DNA of 64,000 bases, taken from NCBI RefSeq assembly GCF_015206895.1, contig NZ_JADEXU010000006.1, forward strand, positions 35,400 through 99,399, read 5' to 3'. The position numbers were made by a program, and so were the translations under genes. The DNA is from Nostoc sp. LEGE 12450. Lineage in GTDB: Bacteria; Cyanobacteriota; Cyanobacteriia; Cyanobacteriales; Nostocaceae. Under the pieces are notes generated by a model. It did no database searches. It was not told the DNA's origin and was given only the letters and a program-made list of their open reading frames with translations. Positions 28,071-37,529 of this stretch are shown piece after piece (position 1 is the first letter of the stretch; every line of letters starts with the position of its first letter).

Positions 28071-28141
28071 CCAACGGCTCATAGTGCCGAGACATCACAG
28101 GAGGTTGTGAACGAAATGATAGTTCCCAACGAGCCGTTTGG
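28071..28141 (+). promoter_or_regulatory. Hairpin enclosing an AGGAGG site and ATG upstream of hetR
   Basis: CCAACGGCTC (28071-28080) can pair with GAGCCGTTTGG (28131-28141). Between them lie AGGAGG (28099-28104) and an ATG 11 bases later. A structured leader controlling the short ORF at 28116 is possible. Confidence 0.35.
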
Positions 28142-28172
28142 CTCAACCTCTGAATGTTGCTACACCTGGTAA
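28116..28172 (+). CDS. Possible 18-aa leader peptide upstream of hetR
   Basis: ATG at 28116 follows a consensus AGGAGG by 11 bases and encodes MIVPNEPFGSTSECCYTW before TAA. The ribosome-binding site is among the strongest in the window, although hetR itself lacks one. The peptide does not contain the RGSGR pentapeptide of PatS or the ERGSGR of HetN. It lies 512 bases upstream of hetR. It is too short to judge by coding statistics and may be chance. Confidence 0.3.
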   Translation: MIVPNEPFGSTSECCYTW

Positions 28173-28544
28173 GCGGTTGCTTCTGAGATTACTCCCAACG
28201 ATTTCCGACCACCTGTGTACTAAAAATAATTCACCAAAGCTGAATATAAACCATCTTTTTCGAGTAACAAATACCCTAGATAAACCGCGCAAACTAGTTT
28301 TTACTCCGAGTCGGCATAGTGCCATAATTAGGTATAAGCAGTTTGATCTTGTTGCTCTTGAAAGATGAGAATAATCCCACAGAAGTTAAAAGCTTTGTAG
28401 ATTATTTGCAACACAGTTAACTTTTGGGAAGTAAACCGCCGTCAAGCTGGACTTAGTGATATCTATAATTTTCCAGTCAGATGCAGAGACAGTTATGGTA
28501 ACAACGACTAAATCTGCCTGTGTACTAGAAAATATGCGAAAATG

Positions 28545-28590
28545 GTAGTTTGCACTACCGCCGATTTCATGGTTATCGCATACTAATATA
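28545..28590 (+). promoter_or_regulatory. NtcA-type promoter of hetR (GTAN8TAC plus -10)
   Basis: GTAGTTTGCACTAC at 28545-28558 matches the NtcA consensus GTAN8TAC exactly and lies within the wider palindrome GGTAGT-N4-ACTACC. A TACTAATATA stretch at 28581-28590, 22 bases after the box, could be the -10 element, giving the class II activator spacing. Transcription would start near 28597, about 88 bases before the hetR ATG. In Anabaena sp. PCC 7120 the NtcA effect on hetR is described as largely indirect, through NrrA. Confidence 0.6.
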
Positions 28591-28660
28591 GTCTGAAGTG
28601 AAAAATCGGCTTCAGCCAGGTGTATACTACCTTATTCTCAATCGATTAAAAACTCTGTAA

Positions 28661-29584
<924 letters not shown>

Positions 29585-29603
29585 TTGCACTACGCAAAAC
29601 TCA

Positions 29604-29626
29604 AAAAGCTTACTTTCTAAGCTTTT
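29604..29626 (+). terminator. First hairpin after hetR
   Basis: AAAAGCTTA and TAAGCTTTT form a perfect 9-bp stem with a 5-nt loop, 20 bases after the hetR stop. There is no long T-run beyond the stem. Confidence 0.55.
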
Positions 29627-29700
29627 CACCGCTTTTGTCCCTAACTTCAAAGTAGGGGGACGATTGGTTTATTTACATTGTCATACTGTACTAATAGTAT

Positions 29701-29730
29701 AAAAGTCACAAAACTGCTTGTGACTTTTGT
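29701..29730 (+). terminator. Second hairpin after hetR, likely terminator
   Basis: AAAAGTCACAA and TTGTGACTTTT form a perfect 11-bp stem with a 6-nt loop; the T-rich 3' arm resembles a Rho-independent terminator. Confidence 0.7.
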
Positions 29731-29937
29731 ATTGTAAGTATTTAGTTTGCATAATTTGCAAGCGTAAAGCAATTATGACGGATTTTATTATATAGATTAG
29801 ATATTGTTCCTTCAGTCAAGCTAGTATTGACCCCAATAGAACTCAATACTGCTCGGTTAAGTCTAAAAAAATAACTATTTTTTGTGTAAGTCCTCTACGA
29901 ACTTGCTTACCCATGAATTTAAACTTGACAGACTAAT

Positions 29938-29962
29938 AAGATGGGCATTAGAACGCCCACCT
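29938..29962 (-). terminator. Terminator-like hairpin of the Cys-repeat protein gene
   Basis: AAGATGGGC and GCCCACCTT pair with one G-T wobble, about 40 bases beyond the minus-strand stop at 30005. Confidence 0.5.
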
Positions 29963-30004
29963 TACTAATTAACCTATATTCTCAGCAATTACAAAGCACT
30001 GTAT

Positions 30005-30670
30005 TTAATTAGCGCCGGGTTGCGTTGGAACAGTCGGTTGCGTTGGAATAGTCGGTTGTGCTGGAACAGTCTGTTGCGTTGGAAATGGAACGGTCTCGAT
30101 ACTTGATCCCGCAGGAATGATGGTTGGTGGTGTTGAAGATGAAGCACCGATAACACTATCATCAGCACTAATACAAGTATCCAAGACTTGAGCAGGAGGA
30201 ACATCGATTTGACTACGCAAGCCAACCACACACTGCCCAAAGCGCACGGGTAACAAACTACGTCCACAGTAATTTAAAACTGCCGGATTAGCTTCTTCCT
30301 TAGTACTTAAACTGACACCGACTACACAGGTAGCTAGCTCTTCAGGTCGCCGGGCCTTCCCACAAGAAGAAAGTGCATCTGTCGCAGCAATTTGGGTTTC
30401 CTTATCAATTTTAACCACGCAAGCAGCCAAATCAGTTGGACGCAGTGCAGCTGCACAAGCTTGTGATGCCGCTTCTGCGGTTACGCCCACTTTTAGGAGA
30501 CGGCCTGCACAGTTACTGTAATCATTGCTGTAGGAAGCAGCGATCGCTGGATTGGGTAAGATCGTTGTCAACCATCCAGCTATAGCCAAAACTGGTACTA
30601 TTAAACTTCTGGAGGTGGAACTAACTTGTTTGTTCTTACGTCTATTAACCGCTTTGTTGCTCATTGACAT
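30005..30670 (-). CDS. Secreted Cys-repeat protein with proline/threonine tail
   Basis: This predicted exported protein of about 221 aa and unknown function begins after GGAG with MSMSNKAVNRRKNK, has a hydrophobic signal (SLIVPVLAIAGWLTTILPNPAIAA), then four similar units built on C...A.RP.(D/E)LA.CVV (NCAGRLLKVGV, ACAAALRPTDLAACVV, SCGKARRPEELATCVV, YCGRSLLPVRFGQCVV). The even Cys spacing suggests disulfides outside the cytoplasm. The C-terminus is a tail of QPT(I/V)PTQPT repeats. The ORF track begins at a TTG 7 codons upstream; ATG 30670 has the better ribosome-binding spacing. Confidence 0.7.
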   Translation of the reverse strand: MSMSNKAVNRRKNKQVSSTSRSLIVPVLAIAGWLTTILPNPAIAASYSNDYSNCAGRLLKVGVTAEAASQACAAALRPTDLAACVVKIDKETQIAATDALSSCGKARRPEELATCVVGVSLSTKEEANPAVLNYCGRSLLPVRFGQCVVGLRSQIDVPPAQVLDTCISADDSVIGASSSTPPTIIPAGSSIETVPFPTQQTVPAQPTIPTQPTVPTQPGAN

Positions 30671-31134
30671 TGCCATTCTCCAAACACCCAAAGTTATGCT
30701 AACTCAAATATTTTAAAAATCCTCTGTAATTCAATAATTTCAGCGTGAGCAAAGTATAGACATAATTAATTGTGCCGGAAATTGTGTTAATATAACTGTT
30801 TGAAAGATAAGTAGGCAACGTAAAAAGTATTTCAGAGTAAGAATACTGCGTACACCAATCTGATGATTGAGTAGCCTACGAAACTAAATAAAAACAAAAA
30901 ACTTATTGGCAGAAGTACGGCGTGACAGGTCGGAATTCAGGCTTGGAAGCTAGTGTGTCGGCTCTACCGACTTAAAGCAACTGGCACAAAAGTTGAAGTC
31001 TCTACTCTGGTAGGATACGTCATACCAAAGCAAGCAGCTTCAAAAACCAAGAATCCCCTGATTTTTTTTAATCAGTGGTATGTCAACATAGAATGTTTGG
31101 GTAAAGTTTAAACAGGATTAGATTAAGGAAACTC
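30671..31134. other. rpsD leader region
   Basis: No ORF is supported in these 460 bases. A small hairpin (CTGATT-T6-AATCAG, 31058-31075) lies 60 bases before rpsD and may be part of its leader. Ribosomal protein S4 autoregulates in other bacteria, but no pseudoknot was proven here. Confidence 0.4.
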
Positions 31135-31743
31135 ATGTCCCGATATAGAGGGCCACGCCTCAGAATTGTCCGTCGCTTAGGCGACCTACCAGGATTAACT
31201 CGTAAAAGCGCCAGACGCGCTTACCCACCTGGTATGCATGGTCAGAACCGTAAGAAACGCTCTGAGTATGCCATCCGTCTAGAAGAAAAGCAAAAGCTCC
31301 GCTTCAACTACGGTTTGACTGAAAAGCAATTGCTCCGTTATGTGCGGAAAGCCAGACGTGTTACCGGTTCTACCGGACAAGTGCTGCTGCAATTGTTAGA
31401 AATGCGCTTGGATAATACCGTTTTCCGCTTGGGTATAGCCCCGACTATCCCAGCCGCTCGTCAATTGGTGAATCACGGTCACGTAACTGTTAATGGTCGC
31501 GTGGTGAATATTGCCAGCTACCAATGCCGTCCTGGAGAAGTAATTGCAGTCAGGGATCGGGCACAATCACGGAAGTTGGTGGAAGCTAACTTGCAATATC
31601 CCGGTTTGGCAAACCTCCCCAGTCATTTGGAGTTTGACAAAAATAAGTTGGTTGGTAAAGTCAACAGTGTTATTGAGCGCGAATGGGTGGCACTACAAGT
31701 TAATGAACTACTTGTGGTGGAATACTACTCACGACAAGCGTAA
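31135..31743 (+). CDS. rpsD: 30S ribosomal protein S4
   Basis: This 202-aa small-subunit assembly protein binds 16S rRNA early. It begins [25 protein letters not shown] and carries the S4 domain ([37 protein letters not shown]) at about 90-150, ending VVEYYSRQA, as in cyanobacterial and plastid S4. It lies outside the main ribosomal operon, as is usual in cyanobacteria. TAAGGAAACTC precedes the ATG. Transcription converges on moaA and may stop at the hairpin at 31761-31795. Confidence 0.98.
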   Translation: MSRYRGPRLRIVRRLGDLPGLTRKSARRAYPPGMHGQNRKKRSEYAIRLEEKQKLRFNYGLTEKQLLRYVRKARRVTGSTGQVLLQLLEMRLDNTVFRLGIAPTIPAARQLVNHGHVTVNGRVVNIASYQCRPGEVIAVRDRAQSRKLVEANLQYPGLANLPSHLEFDKNKLVGKVNSVIEREWVALQVNELLVVEYYSRQA

Positions 31744-31797
31744 TAGTCATTTGTCCTTAGTCATTTGTCCTTAGTTATTTGCAAGGGACAAATGACC
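31744..31797. terminator. STRR-derived hairpin between rpsD and moaA
   Basis: Repeats of TCATTTGTCCTTAG are followed by GGGACAAATGA. TCATTTGTCC (31761-31770) pairs perfectly with GGACAAATGA (31786-31795), between the two convergent stops. Termination is inferred. Confidence 0.55.
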
Positions 31798-31802
31798 AAT
31801 TA

Positions 31803-32789
31803 CTATCCGCCAATTTGTGACATAGTACGAGTATATGTACCAACAATCCCAGAATCGCGCCCTTTAAAGTTAATTTCTGGCTTCATTCCAAGTAAATGCC
31901 TCACCTGTTCTTGTAATTGAGCGGTGCTAGTGCCAGAACGCAGAGCAGTTTTTAAATCTATTTGACCAGTTTCATTCAATAAACAGGGACGCAGCCAGCC
32001 ATCAGCACTCAGGCGCATCCGATTACAGCGATCGCAAAAACATTCTGACATCTGACTAATAAATCCTAGTGTCCCCTTCGCACCAGGAATTTTAAAGACA
32101 TCAGCAGGGCCAGCACCACGAACTTGAGATTCTGTCAAGCCCCAGCGATCGCGGATTTGTTGCCGTAAATCGGCTGAAGATACCCAACCGCGATCGCCAA
32201 ACAGATCCACATTACCAATAGGCATAAATTCAATAAATCGAACGTGCCACTGTTTATCAATTGTTAGGGCAGCTAAATCTAGAATTTCGTGGTCATTAAC
32301 ACCAGGAATCACCACCACATTCAGCTTCAGTGGGTCGAATCCAACGCTATGGGCAGCTTGAATGCCATGCCAAACTTGTTTCCAACGAGAACGCCCCTGA
32401 TTACCGATAATTTGATCAAAAGTGTCAGCATCAAGAGAGTCTAGACTAATATTAATTCGTCGCAGACCTGCATTGTAGAGGTTTTGTGCCATCGGAGCCA
32501 GCAAAAACCCGTTGGTGGTCATAGAGAGGTCTTGAGTTTGGGGTAAAGTTGCGATCGCACTTACCAAATCCACCACACGCGGACGCAATAAGGGTTCACC
32601 CCCTGTCAAACGAAACCGATTAAAGCCTACTGGAATAAATACCTCTTTAATTAAGGTGAGCAACTCCTCATTAGTTAATAGCTGTTGCTTGAGAATATAA
32701 TCCAGTTCTACTCCCTCTGGCATACAGTATTGACAACGGAAATTACAGCGATCTATTAAACTAATGCGGAGGTAGTCTACCTGGTTCAT
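31803..32789 (-). CDS. moaA: GTP 3',8-cyclase MoaA (molybdenum cofactor synthesis)
   Basis: This radical SAM enzyme converts GTP to the cyclic precursor in molybdopterin synthesis, needed for nitrate reductase. The N-terminal 4Fe-4S motif is CNFRCQYC and the C-terminal second cluster is [28 protein letters not shown] and the [10 protein letters not shown] region are also typical, and the 328-aa length from ATG 32789 fits. The ORF track begins at TTG 32816, which would add nine poorly conserved residues. No other moa genes are nearby. Confidence 0.97.
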   Translation of the reverse strand: MNQVDYLRISLIDRCNFRCQYCMPEGVELDYILKQQLLTNEELLTLIKEVFIPVGFNRFRLTGGEPLLRPRVVDLVSAIATLPQTQDLSMTTNGFLLAPMAQNLYNAGLRRINISLDSLDADTFDQIIGNQGRSRWKQVWHGIQAAHSVGFDPLKLNVVVIPGVNDHEILDLAALTIDKQWHVRFIEFMPIGNVDLFGDRGWVSSADLRQQIRDRWGLTESQVRGAGPADVFKIPGAKGTLGFISQMSECFCDRCNRMRLSADGWLRPCLLNETGQIDLKTALRSGTSTAQLQEQVRHLLGMKPEINFKGRDSGIVGTYTRTMSQIGG

Positions 32790-32950
32790 CGTTTTATTTT
32801 TATTCTCTCTGATCAATTAAAGACCTTACTGGGGTGGTTTACCCCTTCCTACTATATGTGTAGTAATTCAAAATACCGTACTCCCCCTTAAGTGATAGTC
32901 CACAGATTGTGGCATAATAAGCCGATCGCATCCACTAGTTATCATCAATC

Positions 32951-33982
32951 GTGCAAGACACCGACTCCATCAACGACCTTGCTGCTGCTTTACTACAGCC
33001 AGCAGATATCAGCTTTGAACTGCCCGATCCAGAAGATGAACAGATTCTAGAATCAGATTTTCAACAGCAACTCGAAATAGCTTGGCAGGTATGCGATCGC
33101 TTCGATTTGCAAACTGAAATCTGGCGGGGACGAATTTTACGGGCTATCCGCGACAGAGAGAAAGTGGGCGGTGATGGGCGCGGTACTGGCTTTCTGCGAT
33201 GGCTAAAAGAGCGGGAAATCAGCAAAAGTCAAGCATACTCCTGGATTCAGCTGGCCAATAGTGCCGATACTCTGATTGAAGACGGTAAACTCGACCCCAG
33301 TTCTGTGAATAACTTCAGTAAACGGGCATTTGTTGAAACCTCCAAAGCATCGCCAGAAGTGCAACAGATGGTGAGTGAAGCCGCCCAAAAAGGCGATCGC
33401 ATCACCAGGCGCGAAGTGCGCCAACTCAGCGATGAATGGACAGCCATGTCCTCAGATTTATTACCTGAATCAGTCAAGGAAAAAGCCGCAGATAACACCC
33501 TTCCGCCGCGCTACATCGCCCCATTGGTGAAGGAAATGGAAAAACTGCCAGAATCGCACCAAAAGTTTATCCAGAAAGAAATTGCTGCCAATCCTGATGT
33601 GGATACCCTAAAACAGGTAACAAGCGAAGCGCGTAACTTGGCCAAATATCTCAAAGGGGCGGCTCAAGTTCAGGCGCTAACGCAGGAAAATGTTGATATT
33701 GAAACAGCCTTAGAAGAAGCGCAGAGAGTCGGCTGTTTGAGCATTGCTGCTGATTTGGTCAATCAAGCATCGCAGATTGAACAAACGATCGCTAAACTCT
33801 ATATGACTTGGAAACGAATCGGCAATTTGGCAGATAGATTATATGTAGATACTGGCGCAAGTACACCCAACTTGCGATCGCTCCTCACTTGTTTGGAACC
33901 TCTGGGTGGTGAAATTATGGAATTGCAACTAAGTGGTGCGACTGAACACACTGTTCGTTTGCAAATTCAGGAGACGAGTTAG
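32951..33982 (+). CDS. Hypothetical protein with ParB/DUF3102-like features
   Basis: The 343-aa product starts at GTG 32951. Residues about 55-110 (WRGRILRAIRDREKVGGDGRGTGFLRWLKEREISKSQAYSWIQLAN) look like a DNA-binding segment of the kind found in phage/plasmid DUF3102 proteins. The middle (RAFVETSKASPEVQQMVSEAAQKGDRITRREVRQLSDEW) recalls the KorB/ParB helical region. The C-terminal part is helical with no known motif. No parA partner is nearby. I suspect a chromosomal DNA-binding protein of cyanobacteria; the role is unknown. Confidence 0.6.
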   Translation: MQDTDSINDLAAALLQPADISFELPDPEDEQILESDFQQQLEIAWQVCDRFDLQTEIWRGRILRAIRDREKVGGDGRGTGFLRWLKEREISKSQAYSWIQLANSADTLIEDGKLDPSSVNNFSKRAFVETSKASPEVQQMVSEAAQKGDRITRREVRQLSDEWTAMSSDLLPESVKEKAADNTLPPRYIAPLVKEMEKLPESHQKFIQKEIAANPDVDTLKQVTSEARNLAKYLKGAAQVQALTQENVDIETALEEAQRVGCLSIAADLVNQASQIEQTIAKLYMTWKRIGNLADRLYVDTGASTPNLRSLLTCLEPLGGEIMELQLSGATEHTVRLQIQETS

Positions 33983-33998
33983 GGAATAGACAATAGGC

Positions 33999-34038
33999 TA
34001 ACTTTGCAGTAATTGCGATCGTAATTACTGCAAAGTTA
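33999..34038. terminator. Perfect 16-bp hairpin with a HIP1-like loop
   Basis: TAACTTTGCAGTAATT (33999-34014) and its exact complement (34023-34038) enclose the loop GCGATCGT. It lies between the convergent stops at 33982 and 34085, suiting a bidirectional terminator, although no T-run adjoins it. Confidence 0.7.
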
Positions 34039-34084
34039 CAGAAATTAAACCTTAATTCAGAGATTGTTTAACTTGTCTCAAAGT

Positions 34085-36487
34085 CTAACGAGCAGCGCAA
34101 GATGTAGCGGTGAGTGACGAGTTATGGGGCAACGCAGTGGGTACTTGAGCAACCAAAACCACATTACCATTGGCATCCATTACCCATCCTTGGGCTTCTA
34201 CAATTTGAGTAGGTTCATTGGCAGAATTAACTTTCTGTGATTTTTCTTCTGTGTTTTGCTGCGCCTGAAGAACTGCTCTTTTCTGAATACCAGCAGCACT
34301 ATTTTTACTCTCTGGCTCTAGTGTGATCCAATCTGCCAGCACCGCATCATCAGCTATCAATGGCTGCGTGGGATCGGCTACTAGTCCACCACGCCCAGTA
34401 GCAATAAATGAACTGCTTCCTATTTTTGCACCAGAATTACAACCAGCAGCAATTTGCTGGGAAGCATCAACCAGATTTACGGGCAATTCCACTAATCCTT
34501 TGCTGGGGTCAGCATCTGGTGAGTTGATTTGTACAGTGCCATTTAATGTAGGGTCTTGCTGAGAAAATGCGGTGATGTCACTTGTTCGGAGGTTATTCGG
34601 GTTGATTGAGCCTGTTGGATCAAGCCTTTCTACGTCTGCACGGGTGCGTGGCACAAACCCAAAGATGTTTTTAGCGGTGATTGTGATTTTACCACCAGAG
34701 CCAGAGAAGGCGTTGGCAGTGATATCGTTATTTCCAAAGGGAGTGGCAACGAGGAAGCCATTAGGTGCTTTGATGGTGATATTACCACCAGTTTTATCAC
34801 CCCCTGCATTAGTGGATATTTGACTATTGCGGCGCATCAGTAATAAGTCCCGCACCTGTAGTGTAATATTACCGCCCTTACCTAACTCACTATTAGATGT
34901 GAGGTTTCCTTTGTTTTCCAGAAGAATGGAGCGAGCATTCACATTTAATTCACCTGCTGAACCCAGATTGCTTGTATTCCCTATGTAAGTTCCAAATGTT
35001 AGAATTTGACTGCTTACATTTACTTCAGCTTTGTCCCGAACAATTAATTGTCCTGTGCTAATTGTTAATTTTCCGGCATCTCCGGAACCATTAGTAGAAG
35101 CAAATAAGCCACTGGAAAAACCATTTGTTGTAGTTCCCATTAACTCTACAGACTTGGAGGCGTTGACCGTCAAATTTCCTCCTGATCCTGTGGCTATTAT
35201 AAATTCTGAGTTTTTCAATGTTCCACTAGAATCTGTTGATACCCGCCCGCCGTTTTGAATAAGCAATCTCCCAGTGTTGATTGTTAAGTCACCCGCTTTG
35301 CCAGCAGCACCGGTTGAACTAAACAATACACTAGGTCGATCAAAAGTAGTATTTGGTATAGAAAAGCTACCAATTACCTCTACGGATTCGGAGGCGTTGA
35401 CAATCAAATTTCCCCCATAACCTTCACCTATAGTAGAAGTAAATACTTGTGCGCCATTCTGAACAACTAATTTTCTGGTGTTAATCGTTAAGTCTCCGCC
35501 TTTTCCCGCACCCGTAGTCTGAGTTGTTAAGCTTACAAGATTACCAATTAATTCCACTGTCCTACCCTGCACCTGGATATTTCCACCACTTTCGCCACTG
35601 GTAGCTACCTGAGATGGAAACTCTTCATGGTCAACAGTTCGCCGGATAAGTTGAATATTCTGAAAATTCTGAACACCTTCATATCCTAAACTCCAGCCTT
35701 GGTTTGTTTGATTTAGACTCACCAGACTATTGCCAGCAACACTACCTAACTCAATTCGTCCAGATTGTGCTGTTAAATTTCCGCCATCCAGTGTTATGTC
35801 ACCGCCTACAAGTGCTAATGTTTTGCCTGGCTTTACCTGTATACCAACATTTCCATCAAGACTATTAGTTACGTTATCTGGACTCTTTGCTTGAGATTGA
35901 TTGCGGATAGAAGCCGCAACTGCTCCGAATTGTAAGCCGATGGGAACACTTACTGTTAGTAGGGGCGTAGTTTGGCTATTTGTAGTACTAAACTTAGTAC
36001 CATCAGCAAAGTTCAGACTACTTGCTGTACTCGCCACGAATGAACCACCGATGTTTAAAGAAGCATTAGGGCCAAAAACAATCCCATTGGGATTAATTAG
36101 AAACAGGTTGGCTGTGCCGTTAGCTTTCAGAATGCCATCTATATTAGAGATAGACTTACCTGTCACTCGACTGATTATGTTTTGAATATTTGTCCCGTTG
36201 TTAAAATGAACTCTGCTGTTAGTGAGTACAGAAAACTGTTCAAAGCTGTGGAACAGGTTGGTACCGCGAATTGCTCCACCATCGATTTGGTCAATAGAAT
36301 TTCCATCAATATCTAACTGGGGTGTAACAACTGAACTTTCAGACTCTAGAGTATCATCCTTTTGAATTTGGGCTAAAGCACAACTTCCACATAATAAAAG
36401 TGTCCCAGCAATTGCTAAACCACTGGCTAGGACTAACTTATAATACCAAGCGGCTGGTCTTTGATGTCTCACAGAATTTGCACTCAA
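34085..36487 (-). CDS. Two-partner-secretion exoprotein, filamentous haemagglutinin N-terminal type (copy 1)
   Basis: The 800-aa secreted protein has a signal peptide (LVLASGLAIAGTLLLCGSCALAQ) and a TpsA secretion domain with GGAIRGTNLFHSFEQFSV, NIISRVTGKSISNIDGILKANG and FLINPNGIVFGPNASLNIGGSF (the NPNGI element). Beta-helix repeats follow (GKGGDLTINTRKLVVQNGAQV type, recurring about every 60-90 aa), and it ends with GWVMDANGNVVLVAQVP and a terminal Cys (TSCAAR). TpsA proteins cross the outer membrane through a TpsB/ShlB pore, which is not in the window. It is a close paralog of the gene at 37530-39977. A peptide gene lies immediately upstream on the same strand. Confidence 0.93.
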   Translation of the reverse strand: MSANSVRHQRPAAWYYKLVLASGLAIAGTLLLCGSCALAQIQKDDTLESESSVVTPQLDIDGNSIDQIDGGAIRGTNLFHSFEQFSVLTNSRVHFNNGTNIQNIISRVTGKSISNIDGILKANGTANLFLINPNGIVFGPNASLNIGGSFVASTASSLNFADGTKFSTTNSQTTPLLTVSVPIGLQFGAVAASIRNQSQAKSPDNVTNSLDGNVGIQVKPGKTLALVGGDITLDGGNLTAQSGRIELGSVAGNSLVSLNQTNQGWSLGYEGVQNFQNIQLIRRTVDHEEFPSQVATSGESGGNIQVQGRTVELIGNLVSLTTQTTGAGKGGDLTINTRKLVVQNGAQVFTSTIGEGYGGNLIVNASESVEVIGSFSIPNTTFDRPSVLFSSTGAAGKAGDLTINTGRLLIQNGGRVSTDSSGTLKNSEFIIATGSGGNLTVNASKSVELMGTTTNGFSSGLFASTNGSGDAGKLTISTGQLIVRDKAEVNVSSQILTFGTYIGNTSNLGSAGELNVNARSILLENKGNLTSNSELGKGGNITLQVRDLLLMRRNSQISTNAGGDKTGGNITIKAPNGFLVATPFGNNDITANAFSGSGGKITITAKNIFGFVPRTRADVERLDPTGSINPNNLRTSDITAFSQQDPTLNGTVQINSPDADPSKGLVELPVNLVDASQQIAAGCNSGAKIGSSSFIATGRGGLVADPTQPLIADDAVLADWITLEPESKNSAAGIQKRAVLQAQQNTEEKSQKVNSANEPTQIVEAQGWVMDANGNVVLVAQVPTALPHNSSLTATSCAAR

Positions 36488-36815
36488 AAAAAGTAATTTA
36501 GTGAAATTTTATTGCCAATAATCCAAGAATGATGACAAATATTCAGTTAATAATGTTGGGTTTTCTAATACCTAAAATTCATTATGCGGATTATTTTTTT
36601 TAGAATAAAACTATTTTATTTTGCTCATTTTTGATTTGAAATGATAGTATTGCCAACTTCACAAGTGGCGACAAACTTTTTGATTGAAATCAATGGGTTA
36701 ATGACATACCTAAATATTAAGATATAATTGTTAGGATAAATCGATTAAATTTATTTTCAATTTTTTTAAAAAGTATGGCACTTCCTTAAGTTGACAATAC
36801 TATTAAAGCTAATAA
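36488..36815. other. Gap between peptide gene 1 and exoprotein gene 1
   Basis: These 328 AT-rich bases hold no ORF. The 35 bases next to the exoprotein start (TTGCACTCAAAAAAAGTAAT) resemble those before the second exoprotein (TTGCACCCAAAAAATAAAAG), part of the duplicated unit. Confidence 0.5.
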
Positions 36816-37118
36816 TTAACCACAAATCATACCTTGATTAGTGATAATACAACCCTTAAGTGCAATTTTATTATGTGGTATTGCCACTGCAAAATTCTGA
36901 ACTCTCTGTTTGTCAACAATATGACTATTTTGGATTTTATCTAGGTTGACAGTACAATGAACTTCAAGGATATTCTCTCCTGATATACCATATTTTTCTA
37001 ACACATTATTTAAGTTAGAGTTCTTTATAATTTCGCGCATTTCCTGCTGAATCTCGTCTTGTATCTGCTGTAATATTTGAGCATCTATGACTGTTGGCTG
37101 TACTGTTTGAGATTCCAT
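36816..37118 (-). CDS. Small leader-like peptide, candidate RiPP-type precursor (copy 1)
   Basis: The 100-aa product starts at ATG 37118 behind a strong AAGGAGAG site (the ORF track's upstream start has none). The N-terminal half, ILQQIQDEIQQEMREIIKNS then LNNVLEKYGISGENILEV, is a helix followed by a beta strand and matches the peptide at 40141-40401. The C-terminal tail (KIALKGCIITNQGMICG) differs and ends with a Cys-Gly. A conserved leader with a variable tail is the layout of RiPP precursors such as the nitrile-hydratase-leader type, but no modifying enzyme is seen. The exoprotein gene follows 328 bases downstream on the same strand. Confidence 0.6.
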   Translation of the reverse strand: MESQTVQPTVIDAQILQQIQDEIQQEMREIIKNSNLNNVLEKYGISGENILEVHCTVNLDKIQNSHIVDKQRVQNFAVAIPHNKIALKGCIITNQGMICG

Positions 37119-37529
37119 GAATTTTGCTCTCCTTGCAGACTGGTAGATGTGTAAACCTATTTTGCGGTGTACTAAATTAACGTGACTTAGATTAGTACAG
37201 TTTGGCGACGAATGAATCAAGGATATAGAGTCTAGAGTGGCACGACAGCATTAGGTTTCTAACGCTCTTGCGAACTCCCATGATTATGACTTCAGCTTGG
37301 CTAGTTATAATTACGCATTGTGTAATAAAACTTCATATATTTCTGCTGGATTTCCTTAAAGCATTCATGAATCTGGCTACCAACCTGACAAAGAGGCTAT
37401 ACCTTCTCTACGAGACCCTACGCGAACGGTGAGCTACACCAACGCACCACACATAATTTGAGTAGAGAGAGCGATGTCTACGACGGGCTACGCCAGCGCA
37501 CCAACAAAGATTTACAAGAATCTCAAATT
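37119..37529. other. Upstream region of peptide gene 1
   Basis: No gene is supported. The stretch 37295-37372 (AATAAAACTTCATATATTTCTGC) aligns with 40439-40515 upstream of the second peptide gene, marking a shared promoter or leader. The part near 37400-37505 holds dispersed repeats (CTACGAGACCCTACGCGAACGG, GCGATGTCTACGACGGGCTACGCC). Confidence 0.55.

Larger units (their letters stand above)
29585..30004. other. Intergenic stretch downstream of hetR
   Basis: No gene is supported. The stretch contains the hetR terminators (29604-29626 and 29701-29730), a degenerate MITE end (CAATACTGCTCGGTTAAG near 29847) and a hairpin at 29938-29962 that may terminate the facing minus-strand gene. Confidence 0.5.

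Noticed and set aside
28138-28368. 76-codon ORF in the hetR leader
   Set aside because: Overlaps the hairpin region, starts at a non-ATG codon without a ribosome-binding site, and no features were seen.
30920-31010. tRNA-like look of the segment near GTGTCGGCTCTACCGACTT
   Set aside because: No cloverleaf with a T-loop GTTCRANNC could be formed; no tRNA was found anywhere in the window.
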